NCBI GenBank assembly: GCA_964596645.1
Contig: CAZQVB010000008.1
Span: 71,905-135,904, forward strand
DNA length: 64,000 nt
From: CAVQEK01 sp964596645
Lineage (GTDB): Bacteria > Bacteroidota > Bacteroidia > Cytophagales > Cyclobacteriaceae
Reading direction: 5' to 3'
Below are positions 34,884 to 44,070 of this stretch, in pieces. Position 1 is the stretch's first letter. The number at the start of each line of letters is the position of its first letter. A program made the translations under genes and the position numbers. The notes under the pieces were generated by a model. The model did no database searches. It saw only the letters and a list, made by a program, of their open reading frames with translations, and was not told the DNA's origin.

Positions 34884-36800
34884 ATGCTGATAAAGCCCGG
34901 TGCCCTTCTCGCCGAAATCAATAGTCCTGCTGATCTTAAGAAACTTTCTCAAACACAATTGGTGCAACTGACCAACGAACTGCGGCAGTACATCGTGGAT
35001 GTGGTATCAGTGTATGGCGGGCATTTTGGAGCCAGTCTGGGTACGGTAGAGCTCACAGTGGCTTTGCATTATGTATTCAATACGCCCGACGACCTGCTGG
35101 TGTGGGATGTAGGCCACCAGGCGTATGGACACAAAATACTCACCGGCCGTCGCGAACAGTTTTTTACCAATCGCACCTACAACGGCCTTTCGGGCTTTCC
35201 CAAGCGCAGCGAGAGCGAATACGATACATTTGGTGTGGGTCATTCCTCCACTTCCATATCGGCAGCGTTGGGCATGGCCATTTCTTCTAAGTATCAGCAA
35301 GAAGACCGACAGCACATTGCAGTGATCGGCGACGGGGCCCTCACCGGGGGCATGGCCTTCGAAGCCATGAACCATGCCGGTGTGTCCAACACCAACCTGC
35401 TGATTGTGCTCAACGACAACTGCATGTCGATAGACCCCAATGTAGGAGCGCTGAAGGACTACCTCACAGACATCACTACCTCGCGTACTTACAACAAATT
35501 TAAGTCGGAGATATGGCACGCGCTGGGTAAGCTGAGCCACTTTGGCAAGAATGCCCAGGAAATAGCAAGCAAGTTTGAGAATAGTATGAAGTCGCTTTTG
35601 CTCAAGCACAGCAATCTGTTCGAGTCATTGAATATACGATACTTTGGCCCCATCGACGGGCACGATGTAGATCATATGGTGCACGTGCTGCAAGACCTGA
35701 AAGGCATACCCGGGCCAAAAATTCTTCACTGCGTTACCACCAAAGGGAAGGGATTTGCCCTGGCAGAAAAGGACCAGACCAAGTGGCACGCCCCGGGCAA
35801 GTTTGACAAGGTGACCGGAGTGATACGTAAAAAGGAATTTGCCGAGCCACAGCCTCCGAAATATCAGGATGTATTTGGCCATACTTTAGTGGAGCTCGCG
35901 CGGAAGAATGACAAGATAATGGGCATAACGCCCGCCATGCCCAGCGGATGCTCCATGAACCTGATGATGAAAGAAATGCCCAATCGCGCCTTCGATGTGG
36001 GTATAGCCGAGCAGCATGCGGTTACTTTTTCAGCCGGATTGGCCACGCGCGGCTTGCGGCCTTTTTGTAATATTTACTCCACCTTTATGCAGCGCGCGTA
36101 TGATCAGGTGATACACGATGTGGCCATCCAAAATTTGCCTGTGGTATTTTGCCTCGACCGTGCCGGCCTGGTCGGTGCCGACGGGCCTACACACCACGGC
36201 GCCTACGATCTGTCCTACATGCGCAGCATACCCAATATGGTCGTGTCGGCACCGATGGACGAGGCGGAGTTGCGCAACCTGATGTATACCGCACAGTTGC
36301 CAGATCAGCAGGGCCCTTTTGCCATTCGCTACCCACGGGGCCAAGGCGTGATGCCGGAGTGGCGTACGCCCTTTCAGCCAATTGAGATCGGCAAAGGCAG
36401 GCAGATCAAGGCGGGTGAAGATGTGGCCATTCTCACCATAGGCCACGTAGGCAACAGCGCTAAAGAGGCCTGCGAAGCGCTTGAAGACTCCGGAGCTTCC
36501 ATAGCCCATTTTGACATGCGCTTCGTGAAACCGTTGGACGAGGAAATGCTGCACGAAATCTTTTCAAAATTCAATAAAATAGTGACCGTGGAAGATGGCT
36601 GCCTGCCTGGTGGCTTCGGTTCTGCCGTGTTGGAGTTTATGGCCGATCATGGCTATGCGGCCAACGTGCGCCGCCTTGGCATACCCGACCGCGTAATAGA
36701 GCACGGAGAGCCCAAACAACTGCATACGGAGTGCGGTTATGACAGCGAGGCCATTTCTGCTGCAGTTATTGCCTTGATGGAGCCTTTGCTGATCAAATAG
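34884..36800 (+). CDS. dxs: 1-Deoxy-D-xylulose-5-phosphate synthase
   Basis: DXS condenses pyruvate and glyceraldehyde 3-phosphate to DXP, feeding both isoprenoids (MEP pathway) and vitamin B6 via PdxJ. The 638-residue product has the thiamin diphosphate motif GDGALTGGMAFEAMNHAG with NDNCMS near residue 180, the GHSSTSISAA segment, the transketolase-like central domain with DVGIAEQHAVT and RAGLVGADGPTHHGA, and the C-terminal domain. ATG 34884 (MLIKPGALLAEIN) is preferred; a longer frame starts at 34815 with unmatched residues. An alpha/beta hydrolase follows after 9 bases, so they share a transcript. Confidence 0.95.
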   Translation: MLIKPGALLAEINSPADLKKLSQTQLVQLTNELRQYIVDVVSVYGGHFGASLGTVELTVALHYVFNTPDDLLVWDVGHQAYGHKILTGRREQFFTNRTYNGLSGFPKRSESEYDTFGVGHSSTSISAALGMAISSKYQQEDRQHIAVIGDGALTGGMAFEAMNHAGVSNTNLLIVLNDNCMSIDPNVGALKDYLTDITTSRTYNKFKSEIWHALGKLSHFGKNAQEIASKFENSMKSLLLKHSNLFESLNIRYFGPIDGHDVDHMVHVLQDLKGIPGPKILHCVTTKGKGFALAEKDQTKWHAPGKFDKVTGVIRKKEFAEPQPPKYQDVFGHTLVELARKNDKIMGITPAMPSGCSMNLMMKEMPNRAFDVGIAEQHAVTFSAGLATRGLRPFCNIYSTFMQRAYDQVIHDVAIQNLPVVFCLDRAGLVGADGPTHHGAYDLSYMRSIPNMVVSAPMDEAELRNLMYTAQLPDQQGPFAIRYPRGQGVMPEWRTPFQPIEIGKGRQIKAGEDVAILTIGHVGNSAKEACEALEDSGASIAHFDMRFVKPLDEEMLHEIFSKFNKIVTVEDGCLPGGFGSAVLEFMADHGYAANVRRLGIPDRVIEHGEPKQLHTECGYDSEAISAAVIALMEPLLIK

Positions 36801-36809
36801 TTTTTACAT

Positions 36810-37583
36810 ATGTCTATCTACCATCAGGAATCCGGTCAGGGATTTCCTATTGTTCTTCTCCACGGATTCTGCGAAACCCACTGGATTTGGGAGTCTTTCA
36901 GAAAAAATTTATCGGATCAGTTTCGTGTATTGACGCCCGACCTGCCGGGTTTTGGCCAGAGTGAGAAGTTGCCCGACGGATTTTCCCTTCAGGAGGTGGC
37001 CGATGCGCTCCACGATTACCTGCTAGAACAGCAAGTGGAAAAATGCGTAATGGTGGGGCACTCATTGGGTGGATATGTGGTGCTGGAAATGCTGAGAAAA
37101 TATCCTGAATTCCTTGCAGGCTTTGTACTATTTAACTCTTCGGCGTTTGCCGATGGCGATGAGAAAAAGGAAAACAGAAACAAGCTGATCGACTTTATTG
37201 ACACGCAAGGCGTGGCGCCCTTCATCAAGACGTTTGTGCCGTCGCTGTTTGTGGAGTCCCGCCAGGATGAGTTTCAGCCTGTGATAGCGCGCATACAGTC
37301 GGAAGGGGAAAAGATAGACCCTGAAGCTGTGAAGGGCTATGCGGCAGCCATGCGCGATCGCCCGGATGGCATGGACCTGCTGAAGCAATATCGTGAAAAG
37401 GCCATGGTGATAGCCGGCGAGGAAGACCAGAATGTACCGCTTAAGAAAAGTAAAGCCATGGCAGATGTTCTGCCCGACGATCAAGTGGTGATGCTGCCGG
37501 ATACCGCCCACATGGGTATGTTTGAGCAGCTGGAAGTATCGCAAAAAGCAGTGCGGAATTTTTCCGCAAGGGTATCCGGTTGA
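36810..37583 (+). CDS. Alpha/beta-fold hydrolase
   Basis: The 257-residue protein has the complete fold: HGFCETHWIW oxyanion loop at residues 18-27, DLPGFGQSE, nucleophile GHSLGG (Ser85), the acid in GEEDQNVP near 214, and His in PDTAHMG near 235. It lacks a signal peptide. The family covers esterases and dehalogenase-like enzymes, so the substrate is unknown. It begins 9 bases after dxs. Confidence 0.88.
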   Translation: MSIYHQESGQGFPIVLLHGFCETHWIWESFRKNLSDQFRVLTPDLPGFGQSEKLPDGFSLQEVADALHDYLLEQQVEKCVMVGHSLGGYVVLEMLRKYPEFLAGFVLFNSSAFADGDEKKENRNKLIDFIDTQGVAPFIKTFVPSLFVESRQDEFQPVIARIQSEGEKIDPEAVKGYAAAMRDRPDGMDLLKQYREKAMVIAGEEDQNVPLKKSKAMADVLPDDQVVMLPDTAHMGMFEQLEVSQKAVRNFSARVSG

Positions 37584-37657
37584 CCATTGCAGCGTCAGCA
37601 ACACTGCAGGATGTGGTGTGCTGTCTGTTTTAGAGGGAGTACATCACGAAAACACAA

Positions 37658-37972
37658 TTATATCTCGCCTAATTTTTTTTCCAATTCAGCCCGCAGCGAC
37701 CTCTTCGTGATGAGCCCGGTGTGCCGCCAAATCACGTTGCCTTTATAAAACAGTATGATGGTCGGTATGCTGCGAATGCGAAAGCTGGCTGCGGCATGCT
37801 TGTTATTCTCCAGATTTACCTTCATTACCTGCAGGGCATCACCCATTTCATTGGCTACCTGCTGAACGATCGGCGACAACGTCTGGCAGGGGCCGCACCA
37901 GTCAGCAAAAAAGTCGACCAGTACCGGCTTTGTAGAGGATGAAATAATGGAAGAGTGCTTTTTTTTTGCCAT
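37658..37972 (-). CDS. Thioredoxin-family protein
   Basis: The 104-residue cytosolic protein has the redox motif WCGPC (Cys26, Cys29) in FADWCGPCQ and the cis-proline loop SIPTIILF near residue 69. An N-terminal charged tail (MAKKKHSS) precedes the fold. It is a lone gene, converging on the dxs-hydrolase pair. Confidence 0.92.
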   Translation of the reverse strand: MAKKKHSSIISSSTKPVLVDFFADWCGPCQTLSPIVQQVANEMGDALQVMKVNLENNKHAAASFRIRSIPTIILFYKGNVIWRHTGLITKRSLRAELEKKLGEI

Positions 37973-38119
37973 TGCATTACATCTGCATTTCGAAAGTGGG
38001 CGAGGCCAATTTCTCTTTATATTTTATGAAGCAACCAATAAAACCGAAAGCGAAATATTGGCTAATATTGAGTCATATATCGATACGCCTCTATCTTTTT
38101 TGTGCAAATAAATACAATA

Positions 38120-39133
38120 ATGGCCACTTCTCTTCTCGCATCATTTCTTCTATTATGGCTTTTGGGTACGCTGCATACGGCATCGGCCCAGGGCAATGTA
38201 GACAGGTTTATTGGCCGCTGGGCCCTCTATCTCCCCGGTGGTGCCGGATGGTTGGAGGTGCGTCAGGAAGAAGGCTTTCTTGATGCCGATATACTTTGGT
38301 ATGGGGGCAGTGTGGTGCCGGTGAGCGATGTATATGTGCATCAGGAAAAACTCATCGTAACACGCACTGCTCAGGCGGAGTTTCAGCTCGCCGGGGGCAA
38401 AAAGCGCACGCAGACGGTGACCACACGCATAGAATTGGAAGGCTCCGGCGACGATCTTATCGGTAAGATGATAGCGCCAAAAAAGGATGGCGCCAGCGCC
38501 GATATCACCGTATTTATGGCCAAAAGAATACCGCCACTGCCACCTGCACCCAATCTGAGTAAGGTAAACTATGGCAATCCGGTGCGCCTCTTCAACGGCA
38601 AAAACCTGGAGGGTTGGCAACTTGTAAATCCGGAAACCACTAATGGATGGAAAGTAGAAGACGGCATATTAGTGAATGACCCCGTGCAGCCGGAAAATGG
38701 TGAACATCTACACTACGGCAATCTGCGCACTGTTCAGGAATTTGAAGATTTTAACCTGCAAGCAGAAGTGAATGTGCCCGCCGGCAGCAACAGCGGCATC
38801 TATCTGCGCGGGCTGTATGAAGTGCAAGTGGCAGACAGCTACGGAAAAAAGCCCGACAGCCACAATATGGGAGCCATCTACAGCCGGCGAGCGCCAGAGA
38901 TAGCGGCCGAAAAACCTGCAGGCGAATGGCAGAAGCTGGATATCACCCTGGTACGCCGGCATGCTACAGTGTATCTGAATGGTAAAAAGATAATCGATAA
39001 CGCACCGCTCTATGGACCTACCGGAGGCGCACTCACCGCCGACGAATTTTCTCCAGGCCCCATTTACCTGCAGGGCGATCACGGCAGGGTGATGTACAGA
39101 AATATTGTGCTTACACCTGTGGTGAAGGAGTAG
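38120..39133 (+). CDS. Secreted DUF1080 (3-keto-disaccharide hydrolase-like) protein
   Basis: ATG 38120 starts a signal peptide (MATSLLASFLLLWLLGTLHTASAQ). The 337-residue protein has an N-terminal module (about 25-150) with no clear family and a C-terminal DUF1080 domain (about 150-335) with LFNGKNLEGWQL, the central EFEDFNLQAEVNVPAGSNSG, and the distal YLQGDHGRVMYRNI. DUF1080 is a laminin-G/LamG-like beta-sandwich common in planctomycetes and Bacteroidota and found in 3-ketoglycoside hydrolases. Activity here is inferred only. It would be periplasmic or surface-attached. Confidence 0.82.
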   Translation: MATSLLASFLLLWLLGTLHTASAQGNVDRFIGRWALYLPGGAGWLEVRQEEGFLDADILWYGGSVVPVSDVYVHQEKLIVTRTAQAEFQLAGGKKRTQTVTTRIELEGSGDDLIGKMIAPKKDGASADITVFMAKRIPPLPPAPNLSKVNYGNPVRLFNGKNLEGWQLVNPETTNGWKVEDGILVNDPVQPENGEHLHYGNLRTVQEFEDFNLQAEVNVPAGSNSGIYLRGLYEVQVADSYGKKPDSHNMGAIYSRRAPEIAAEKPAGEWQKLDITLVRRHATVYLNGKKIIDNAPLYGPTGGALTADEFSPGPIYLQGDHGRVMYRNIVLTPVVKE

Positions 39134-39182
39134 GGCAGCAGCCATCGCTCCGGGAGTATCGGTCGGGCCAATTGGAAATCGC

Positions 39183-40733
39183 CTATTTGCGCACCTTGTA
39201 CTTACTTGGGTCTATGTTGAATTTGCCCAGCCGCATGGTGAGCTGTCTTTCAGTCAGGCCCAGGTTTTCAGAGGTTTGTCTCAGGTCGCCGCGAGATAGT
39301 TTCAGGTTGTCTTGAATGAGCTCCTTTTCTACTTTGGCCAGCACCGATTGCAGCGGGCCGCGCTCCGGTGCGGTAGTTGCTTCGGGCGTCTGCAGGGTTG
39401 GGGGCAAGTGAAAGCCATAGATTACGCCGGTATTGCTCAATATGGCTGCCCGCTCAATACAATTTTCCAATTCACGCACATTGCCAGGCCAGTGGTACGC
39501 CATGATCATGTCAATGGCCGAGGTGGATATCCTTTTTATGTTCAGGTTGTGCACCTTGTTGCACTTTTCTATGAAGTGATCGATGAGCAATGGAATGTCA
39601 CTTTTCCTTTCACGTAGTGGTGGTATGTGTACCGGATACCCACTGAGCACATAGAATAACTCTTCCATAAGCTTGCCTTCTTCCACCTTGCGCTCCAGGT
39701 GTTGGGTAGTAGCGGCAATCACACGCGTATCCAATGAAATGGGCGTATTGCCACCGACCCGTATAATGGTTTTTTCCTGAAGATAGGTAATCAGTTTGGC
39801 CTGCAGGTTCAGCGGCATGTCACTGGGCTCTACCATATAAAGTGTGCCGCCATGCGCCTGTTCTAGTTTTCCTTTTTTCACAAATACGCCATCGGCATCG
39901 TCCGCCGGTGGGCTTTCGGAGCCGAACAGTTCTACTTCGAGCATATCGGCTGGAATGCCAGGGCAGTTGACCTGCACAAATTCCTTGTTTGGCCGCTTGC
40001 TGTTGAAGTGTATCGTTTTGGCCAACATTTCCTTACCTGCCCCACTTTCGCCAGTGATGAGTACCGTGGCATTGGTGGGCGCTACTTTCGTGATCAGCTT
40101 GTACACAGCCTTCATGCCCTGCCCGTTGCCGATCATATTGGCGGGGTTATAATTCATTTTCAGCTCAGACTGCAGCCTGGCATTTTCCTCTTGCAGGCGG
40201 GCCAGCTCTTCATGCTCTTCTTGCCTTGCGCGCAGCGTCTGGGCGATCATGCTGCCTATGATGCTGATCAGCCGTATGTCTTCTTCAAATGAAAAATCAT
40301 TGTTGAATAGCCTGTCTACGCTCAGGGTGCCGATTACTTCCTTGTCGTGCTTGATGGGCACACACAGAAATGACACATCTTCCTTGTTAATTTTATTGCG
40401 GGCTTTGGTGCGATCGAGAAATTGCGGCTCGTCAGAAATTTTTGGAATAATCACCGACATGCCGGAGGCCACCACTTTGCCCACGATGCCTTCCCCCACC
40501 TGATATACCCCGCGCGACTTTTCTTCTTCCGACAGGCCATAGGCGGCTTCAATGAAAATCTCGCCTCTGCTTTTGTTGAGCAGCGTGATGGTGCCCCTGT
40601 CCATGCCTATATAGTTGGCCAGCATTTCCAGTATTTGGTGGAGCACATCCTTGATGTTGCGACTTTTGTTGAGCGTAATGCTGATGTCGAACAGTAAGGT
40701 TAGTTCTTTTAGCTCCTTTCGTGGGGCACTCAT
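39183..40733 (-). CDS. NifA-like regulator with a degenerate sigma-54-activator AAA+ domain
   Basis: The 516-residue protein has an N-terminal NifA-type GAF domain (about 20-165), a coiled linker (170-192), an AAA+ domain (196-425) and a Fis-like helix-turn-helix (about 470-510). Walker A GESGAGKE (228-235), VNCPGIP, PPLRERKSDIP and WPGNVRELEN mark it as bEBP-derived. However, the sigma-54-contacting GAFTGA loop is replaced by ESPPADDADGVF (273-284). Walker B LFLDE has become LYMVE (298-302), sensor I AATN has become AATT, and the arginines of the FREDLYYRL segment are gone (LMEELFYVL). It therefore probably binds nucleotide but does not activate sigma-54 polymerase; a role as repressor or sigma-70-type regulator, as in TyrR, is inferred. 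It is a lone gene with no target obvious nearby. Confidence 0.88.
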   Translation of the reverse strand: MSAPRKELKELTLLFDISITLNKSRNIKDVLHQILEMLANYIGMDRGTITLLNKSRGEIFIEAAYGLSEEEKSRGVYQVGEGIVGKVVASGMSVIIPKISDEPQFLDRTKARNKINKEDVSFLCVPIKHDKEVIGTLSVDRLFNNDFSFEEDIRLISIIGSMIAQTLRARQEEHEELARLQEENARLQSELKMNYNPANMIGNGQGMKAVYKLITKVAPTNATVLITGESGAGKEMLAKTIHFNSKRPNKEFVQVNCPGIPADMLEVELFGSESPPADDADGVFVKKGKLEQAHGGTLYMVEPSDMPLNLQAKLITYLQEKTIIRVGGNTPISLDTRVIAATTQHLERKVEEGKLMEELFYVLSGYPVHIPPLRERKSDIPLLIDHFIEKCNKVHNLNIKRISTSAIDMIMAYHWPGNVRELENCIERAAILSNTGVIYGFHLPPTLQTPEATTAPERGPLQSVLAKVEKELIQDNLKLSRGDLRQTSENLGLTERQLTMRLGKFNIDPSKYKVRK

Positions 40734-40898
40734 ACACTACTTGTATTAATGGATGGGATGAAGCCAGGATTTCCCGGTTCGTTTTCTAAGCACAGACAGC
40801 AGGATTTATGCAAATGCCGCGGCCTTAGCTGCTAATTTAAACTGAAATTGTAAACTATTACAGATTGTGCTGAATATCCAATTGGAAGTAGAGGCATA

Positions 40899-41966
40899 TC
40901 AAAGTAGTTTATTGATCCAGGAATCTACTTTATCCACGGGTTTGAGAATTTTCTTAGTGGTTTTGTCGGGCACAAAGCGGTAGACCAGGTTTAAGCGAAT
41001 ATTTCCTGTATTCAAAGATTTGCGCAGTTCTGAAACCGCATTTTCGGCCAGGCTCACATTGTTGCCGTGGTATGATATACTGCATGCCCAGCGCTCAGAA
41101 TTATATCCTGCAAATGCCCTTACAAAGCTGTTGGAGCTGAAGCCTGTCTGTTTTCTTTTAATACCGTCGCCCCGTATGTTGTTTCGACCATAATCGATGC
41201 TGAAGGCCAGGGAGCCGGTGATGAAGAAGTGTCTGGCGATCACTACTGTATAGGCATATCCGATGTTGGGGCCGCCATCAAAAAATTCCACATTTCTTAT
41301 ATTCTGCACGGCAATGCTATCGTCAATGCCTGTAGGCACCAATGTGCTGTCTGCTTTTATTCGGCCATAGTACCCTTCGAAGCCTAGCAAGAATGTGCCG
41401 GCAGATTGTTTCTGCCACTCGTTGTGCAGAAAGGCTGCGCGGTACGAAAAGCGTTTATTGTTGAAGAGATATTGGCATGAAAGGCCCGTTTCGAACACTT
41501 CCATGTCAGGACGTACGTAGTATTCATCTTCTAAGGCAGCCGTGCCCTTCGGTGTGAGATAGAAGCCATTGTAGAACTGCCCAAAAACATCGATCGTCAT
41601 CTTCTGGGTGTAGGCGTGCGCCTGCAGGTCGAGATATTCGGTCTTCCCTCTTCCACGCTCCGGGTTCATGAAATCGAAGCCGTATGACACATTTAAGGTA
41701 AGAAAGCGATACGTAGCGCCCACGCCCAGATTAATGGGTGTGTTGGGTCTGTAGAGCAAGTCGTAGTTGGCATCTTTGTCGCGAATGCGCAGATTGGTGT
41801 ATTTCTGAGAGGCATATATCCGTGCGGAGATGTTGGAATAATACGTTTTGATATAGCTCGTGTCTTGCTGCTGTGCCTGTAGCGAATGGCTGATACAACT
41901 AAGAAACAGCATGAGGGTAATTTTCACGGAATGGAAGGTTAAGCTGCGAATAACGAACAAACTCAT
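40899..41966 (-). CDS. DUF4421 family outer-membrane protein
   Basis: The 355-residue protein has a signal peptide (to about residue 32, SHSLQA) and the DUF4421 pattern KYTNLRIRDKDANYDLLYRPNTP (paraphrased; about residues 55-78), then GVGATYRFL and strands of alternating aromatic and polar residues. It should be a small outer-membrane barrel of unknown cargo. No partner genes are adjacent. Confidence 0.83.
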   Translation of the reverse strand: MSLFVIRSLTFHSVKITLMLFLSCISHSLQAQQQDTSYIKTYYSNISARIYASQKYTNLRIRDKDANYDLLYRPNTPINLGVGATYRFLTLNVSYGFDFMNPERGRGKTEYLDLQAHAYTQKMTIDVFGQFYNGFYLTPKGTAALEDEYYVRPDMEVFETGLSCQYLFNNKRFSYRAAFLHNEWQKQSAGTFLLGFEGYYGRIKADSTLVPTGIDDSIAVQNIRNVEFFDGGPNIGYAYTVVIARHFFITGSLAFSIDYGRNNIRGDGIKRKQTGFSSNSFVRAFAGYNSERWACSISYHGNNVSLAENAVSELRKSLNTGNIRLNLVYRFVPDKTTKKILKPVDKVDSWINKLL

Positions 41967-42066
41967 GCTAAATGAAAACAGTGGTGTTTTGTTTGTTATC
42001 CGGCCAGATCAAAGAGTGAAATATGGCTCGTGGTGGTCAAGCAAGTGTACCACTCCCTATTATAAT

Positions 42067-43341
42067 TCAATTTTGCACGTTTTGTTGGCGCTTTTGCAGC
42101 TGTAGCGCGGCGTTTTGTGCTGCCACATAGGCAGAGCTCCAGGCAAACTGGAAGTTGAATCCGCCGGTAAGGGCGTCCACATCGAGCATCTCCCCACCGA
42201 AATACAAACCGGGTATGCGACGGCTGGCCATGGTGGTAAGGTGTATCTCTGCGAGCGATACGCCTCCTGCCGTCACAAATTCTTCCTTAAAGGTGGTCTT
42301 GCCCGTCACTTCAAACTCCGCATGCAGCAGTTGATGGATCAACTTATTGATGTGTTTTTTTGACAGCGTACTCCACTGCCTGTCGGCCGGTATATCAGCC
42401 ATTTGTGCCAGTCGCTGCCACAATCGCAGCGGCAGATCAACGCCGGCCACCTTTCCGTTCACCACTTTTTTATCGGAACTTTGCTCTGCTTCGCGCAATA
42501 TTAAAGCACGCAGGCTGTGCTCTGTCCATGATTGATGCCACTGCACCAGCAGTGAAAAGCGATATTCCTTTTCCGCCAGATCGCGGGCGGCCCATGAAGA
42601 AAGCTTCAATATGGCCGGACCGCTAAAGCCCCAATGCGTGATCAGCAGTGGTCCCTCGCTCTTCCACTGGGTGCCGGCGATCTTCACTGCTGCTTCGGGC
42701 ACGGAAAGGCCCGACAAATCTTTCATACCATAGTGGGGCGTGTTGAAGGTAAATAGCGAGGGTACAGGTGCTACCAGTTCGAAATTGAGATGGCTGAGCC
42801 AAGGCAGGTTTGTTGGCTTATTTATACCACCCAGCGCCATATATACTATTTTACTATAATAGGTAGCAAGAGGTGTGGTGACCGCAACGTATGCATCGTG
42901 CACCTGTACATCGCGCACCTCTTCTCCTGTGCGCACTTCTACGCCTCCCTGTGCCATGGCATTTGTGAGGCAGTCAATCACGCTTTGTGAGCGGTTACTG
43001 ACAGGGAATACTCTGCCATCGCTCTCCGCTTTCAGGGGTACACCCCGGCTTTGGAACCAGGTACGCGTATGTGCACAGTGAAACTGGTCGAAAAGAGGCC
43101 GAAGCGATTTGCCGCCACGAGGATAATAGGGCAGCAGCTCATAGCCCTTCGTCAGATTGTGCGTTACATTGCATCGCCCTCCACCCGACACTTTTACCTT
43201 TGACAACAACTGACGGGTTTTTTCCAACAACACTATTTTCGTGTGTGGCTGAAGTTGTGCTACATTGGCAGCAAAGAAGACACCGGATGCTCCTCCACCT
43301 ATCACCAATACGTCTATCACTTTTGGCTGCATATCGGGCAA
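42067..43341 (-). CDS. NAD(P)/FAD-dependent oxidoreductase (YhiN/HI0933 family)
   Basis: The 424-residue flavoprotein has the Rossmann dinucleotide motif VIGGGASGVFFA near residue 13 and the family signature VKVSGGGRCNVTH near residue 51. The C-terminal FAD loop GLYFGGEMLDVDALTGGFNFQFAW is at about residues 385-408. The substrate-binding insert (about 200-350) carries WHQSW and KHINKLIHQL. The family includes bile-acid-metabolising BaiN-like enzymes, but most members have no known substrate. It stands alone, divergent from the DUF2267 gene. Confidence 0.9.
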   Translation of the reverse strand: MPDMQPKVIDVLVIGGGASGVFFAANVAQLQPHTKIVLLEKTRQLLSKVKVSGGGRCNVTHNLTKGYELLPYYPRGGKSLRPLFDQFHCAHTRTWFQSRGVPLKAESDGRVFPVSNRSQSVIDCLTNAMAQGGVEVRTGEEVRDVQVHDAYVAVTTPLATYYSKIVYMALGGINKPTNLPWLSHLNFELVAPVPSLFTFNTPHYGMKDLSGLSVPEAAVKIAGTQWKSEGPLLITHWGFSGPAILKLSSWAARDLAEKEYRFSLLVQWHQSWTEHSLRALILREAEQSSDKKVVNGKVAGVDLPLRLWQRLAQMADIPADRQWSTLSKKHINKLIHQLLHAEFEVTGKTTFKEEFVTAGGVSLAEIHLTTMASRRIPGLYFGGEMLDVDALTGGFNFQFAWSSAYVAAQNAALQLQKRQQNVQN

Positions 43342-43371
43342 ATCTAGATGTTATTCTATTGGCATCAAACC

Positions 43372-43436
43372 AGCAAATTTGTGTAGAAATTAGGTAATCA
43401 ATCCACACACCGCGTAGCAAATTCGCGTAAAAATTA
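43372..43436. repeat. Spaced direct repeat in a divergent promoter region
   Basis: Two 21-base copies (43372-43392 and 43416-43436), 18 of 21 identical and both starting AGCAAATT and ending AAATTA, lie 44 bases apart start to start. That is about four helical turns, so a regulator could bind both copies on one face. They lie between the flavoprotein and DUF2267 starts. Confidence 0.5.
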
Positions 43437-43563
43437 CACACACGCCACGCACATTGCCAATATAAATGGCTGTTATTCAATATTTTAAGCGCACTAACTT
43501 CAATGGTATAATTTTTACTTATTCGTTCTTCCCAACACTTTAAAATTTCCGGGGGGGTGCAGA

Positions 43564-44007
43564 ATGGATATTGATTACAACAAACTGGCAATGCATGACG
43601 ACGGATGCATACACCAATTGAGAAAAAACCTAAACATCGATTGCAACGGCAAGGCAGGCAAAGTGATCCGGGTGGTGCTGCACGCCATTAGAAGCGGACT
43701 TGACTACAGTCAATCGGCTGAACTGATACGGATGATGCCGGACTATTTGAAGGCTATATATGTGCTCGACTGGCGATCGAACGGCTCTAGTATCGAACTA
43801 AAACACCTGGATAATTTGGTGGAAGAAGTGGTGCTACGAGATGAACGCGAGCGATATGGACTGATCAATGGTGAGCTCACCGCCCTTACGATGATCGTGA
43901 TCACCATGAAAGTGCTCAATTGCCATGTTGATATGCTGTCTTTTGAGCATTTCAACTATACGTTCAGAAAAGAACTGGCTGAAGCTGTAGAGCTGGTAGA
44001 AGTGTAA
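43564..44007 (+). CDS. DUF2267 domain protein
   Basis: The 147-residue soluble protein contains a DUF2267-like stretch: AGKVIRVVLHAIRSGLD (about residues 32-48) followed by AELIRMMPDYLKAIYVLDW (about 54-72), which matches the typical ALRAVLHALRD...LPMLLRGLYY pattern of this family. The rest shows no known domain. DUF2267 proteins often accompany stress-response and ferritin-like genes. Here a DUF892 ferritin-like gene follows 63 bases downstream, with a Fur-box-like site between them. Confidence 0.65.
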   Translation: MDIDYNKLAMHDDGCIHQLRKNLNIDCNGKAGKVIRVVLHAIRSGLDYSQSAELIRMMPDYLKAIYVLDWRSNGSSIELKHLDNLVEEVVLRDERERYGLINGELTALTMIVITMKVLNCHVDMLSFEHFNYTFRKELAEAVELVEV

Positions 44008-44013
44008 AAAAAA

Positions 44014-44032
44014 CTGAATGAGAATCATTCAC
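44014..44032. promoter_or_regulatory. Fur-box-like palindrome upstream of the ferritin-like gene
   Basis: CTGAATGAGAATCATTCAC matches the 19-bp Fur consensus at 13 of 19 positions. Its core, TGAATGA-GAA-TCATTCA (44015-44031), is a perfect inverted repeat. It starts 6 bases after the DUF2267 stop and lies about 40 bases before ATG 44071. Confidence 0.55.
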
Positions 44033-44070
44033 AATGTATAAATAAATGTCAAACCAAAAAACCAACTATT

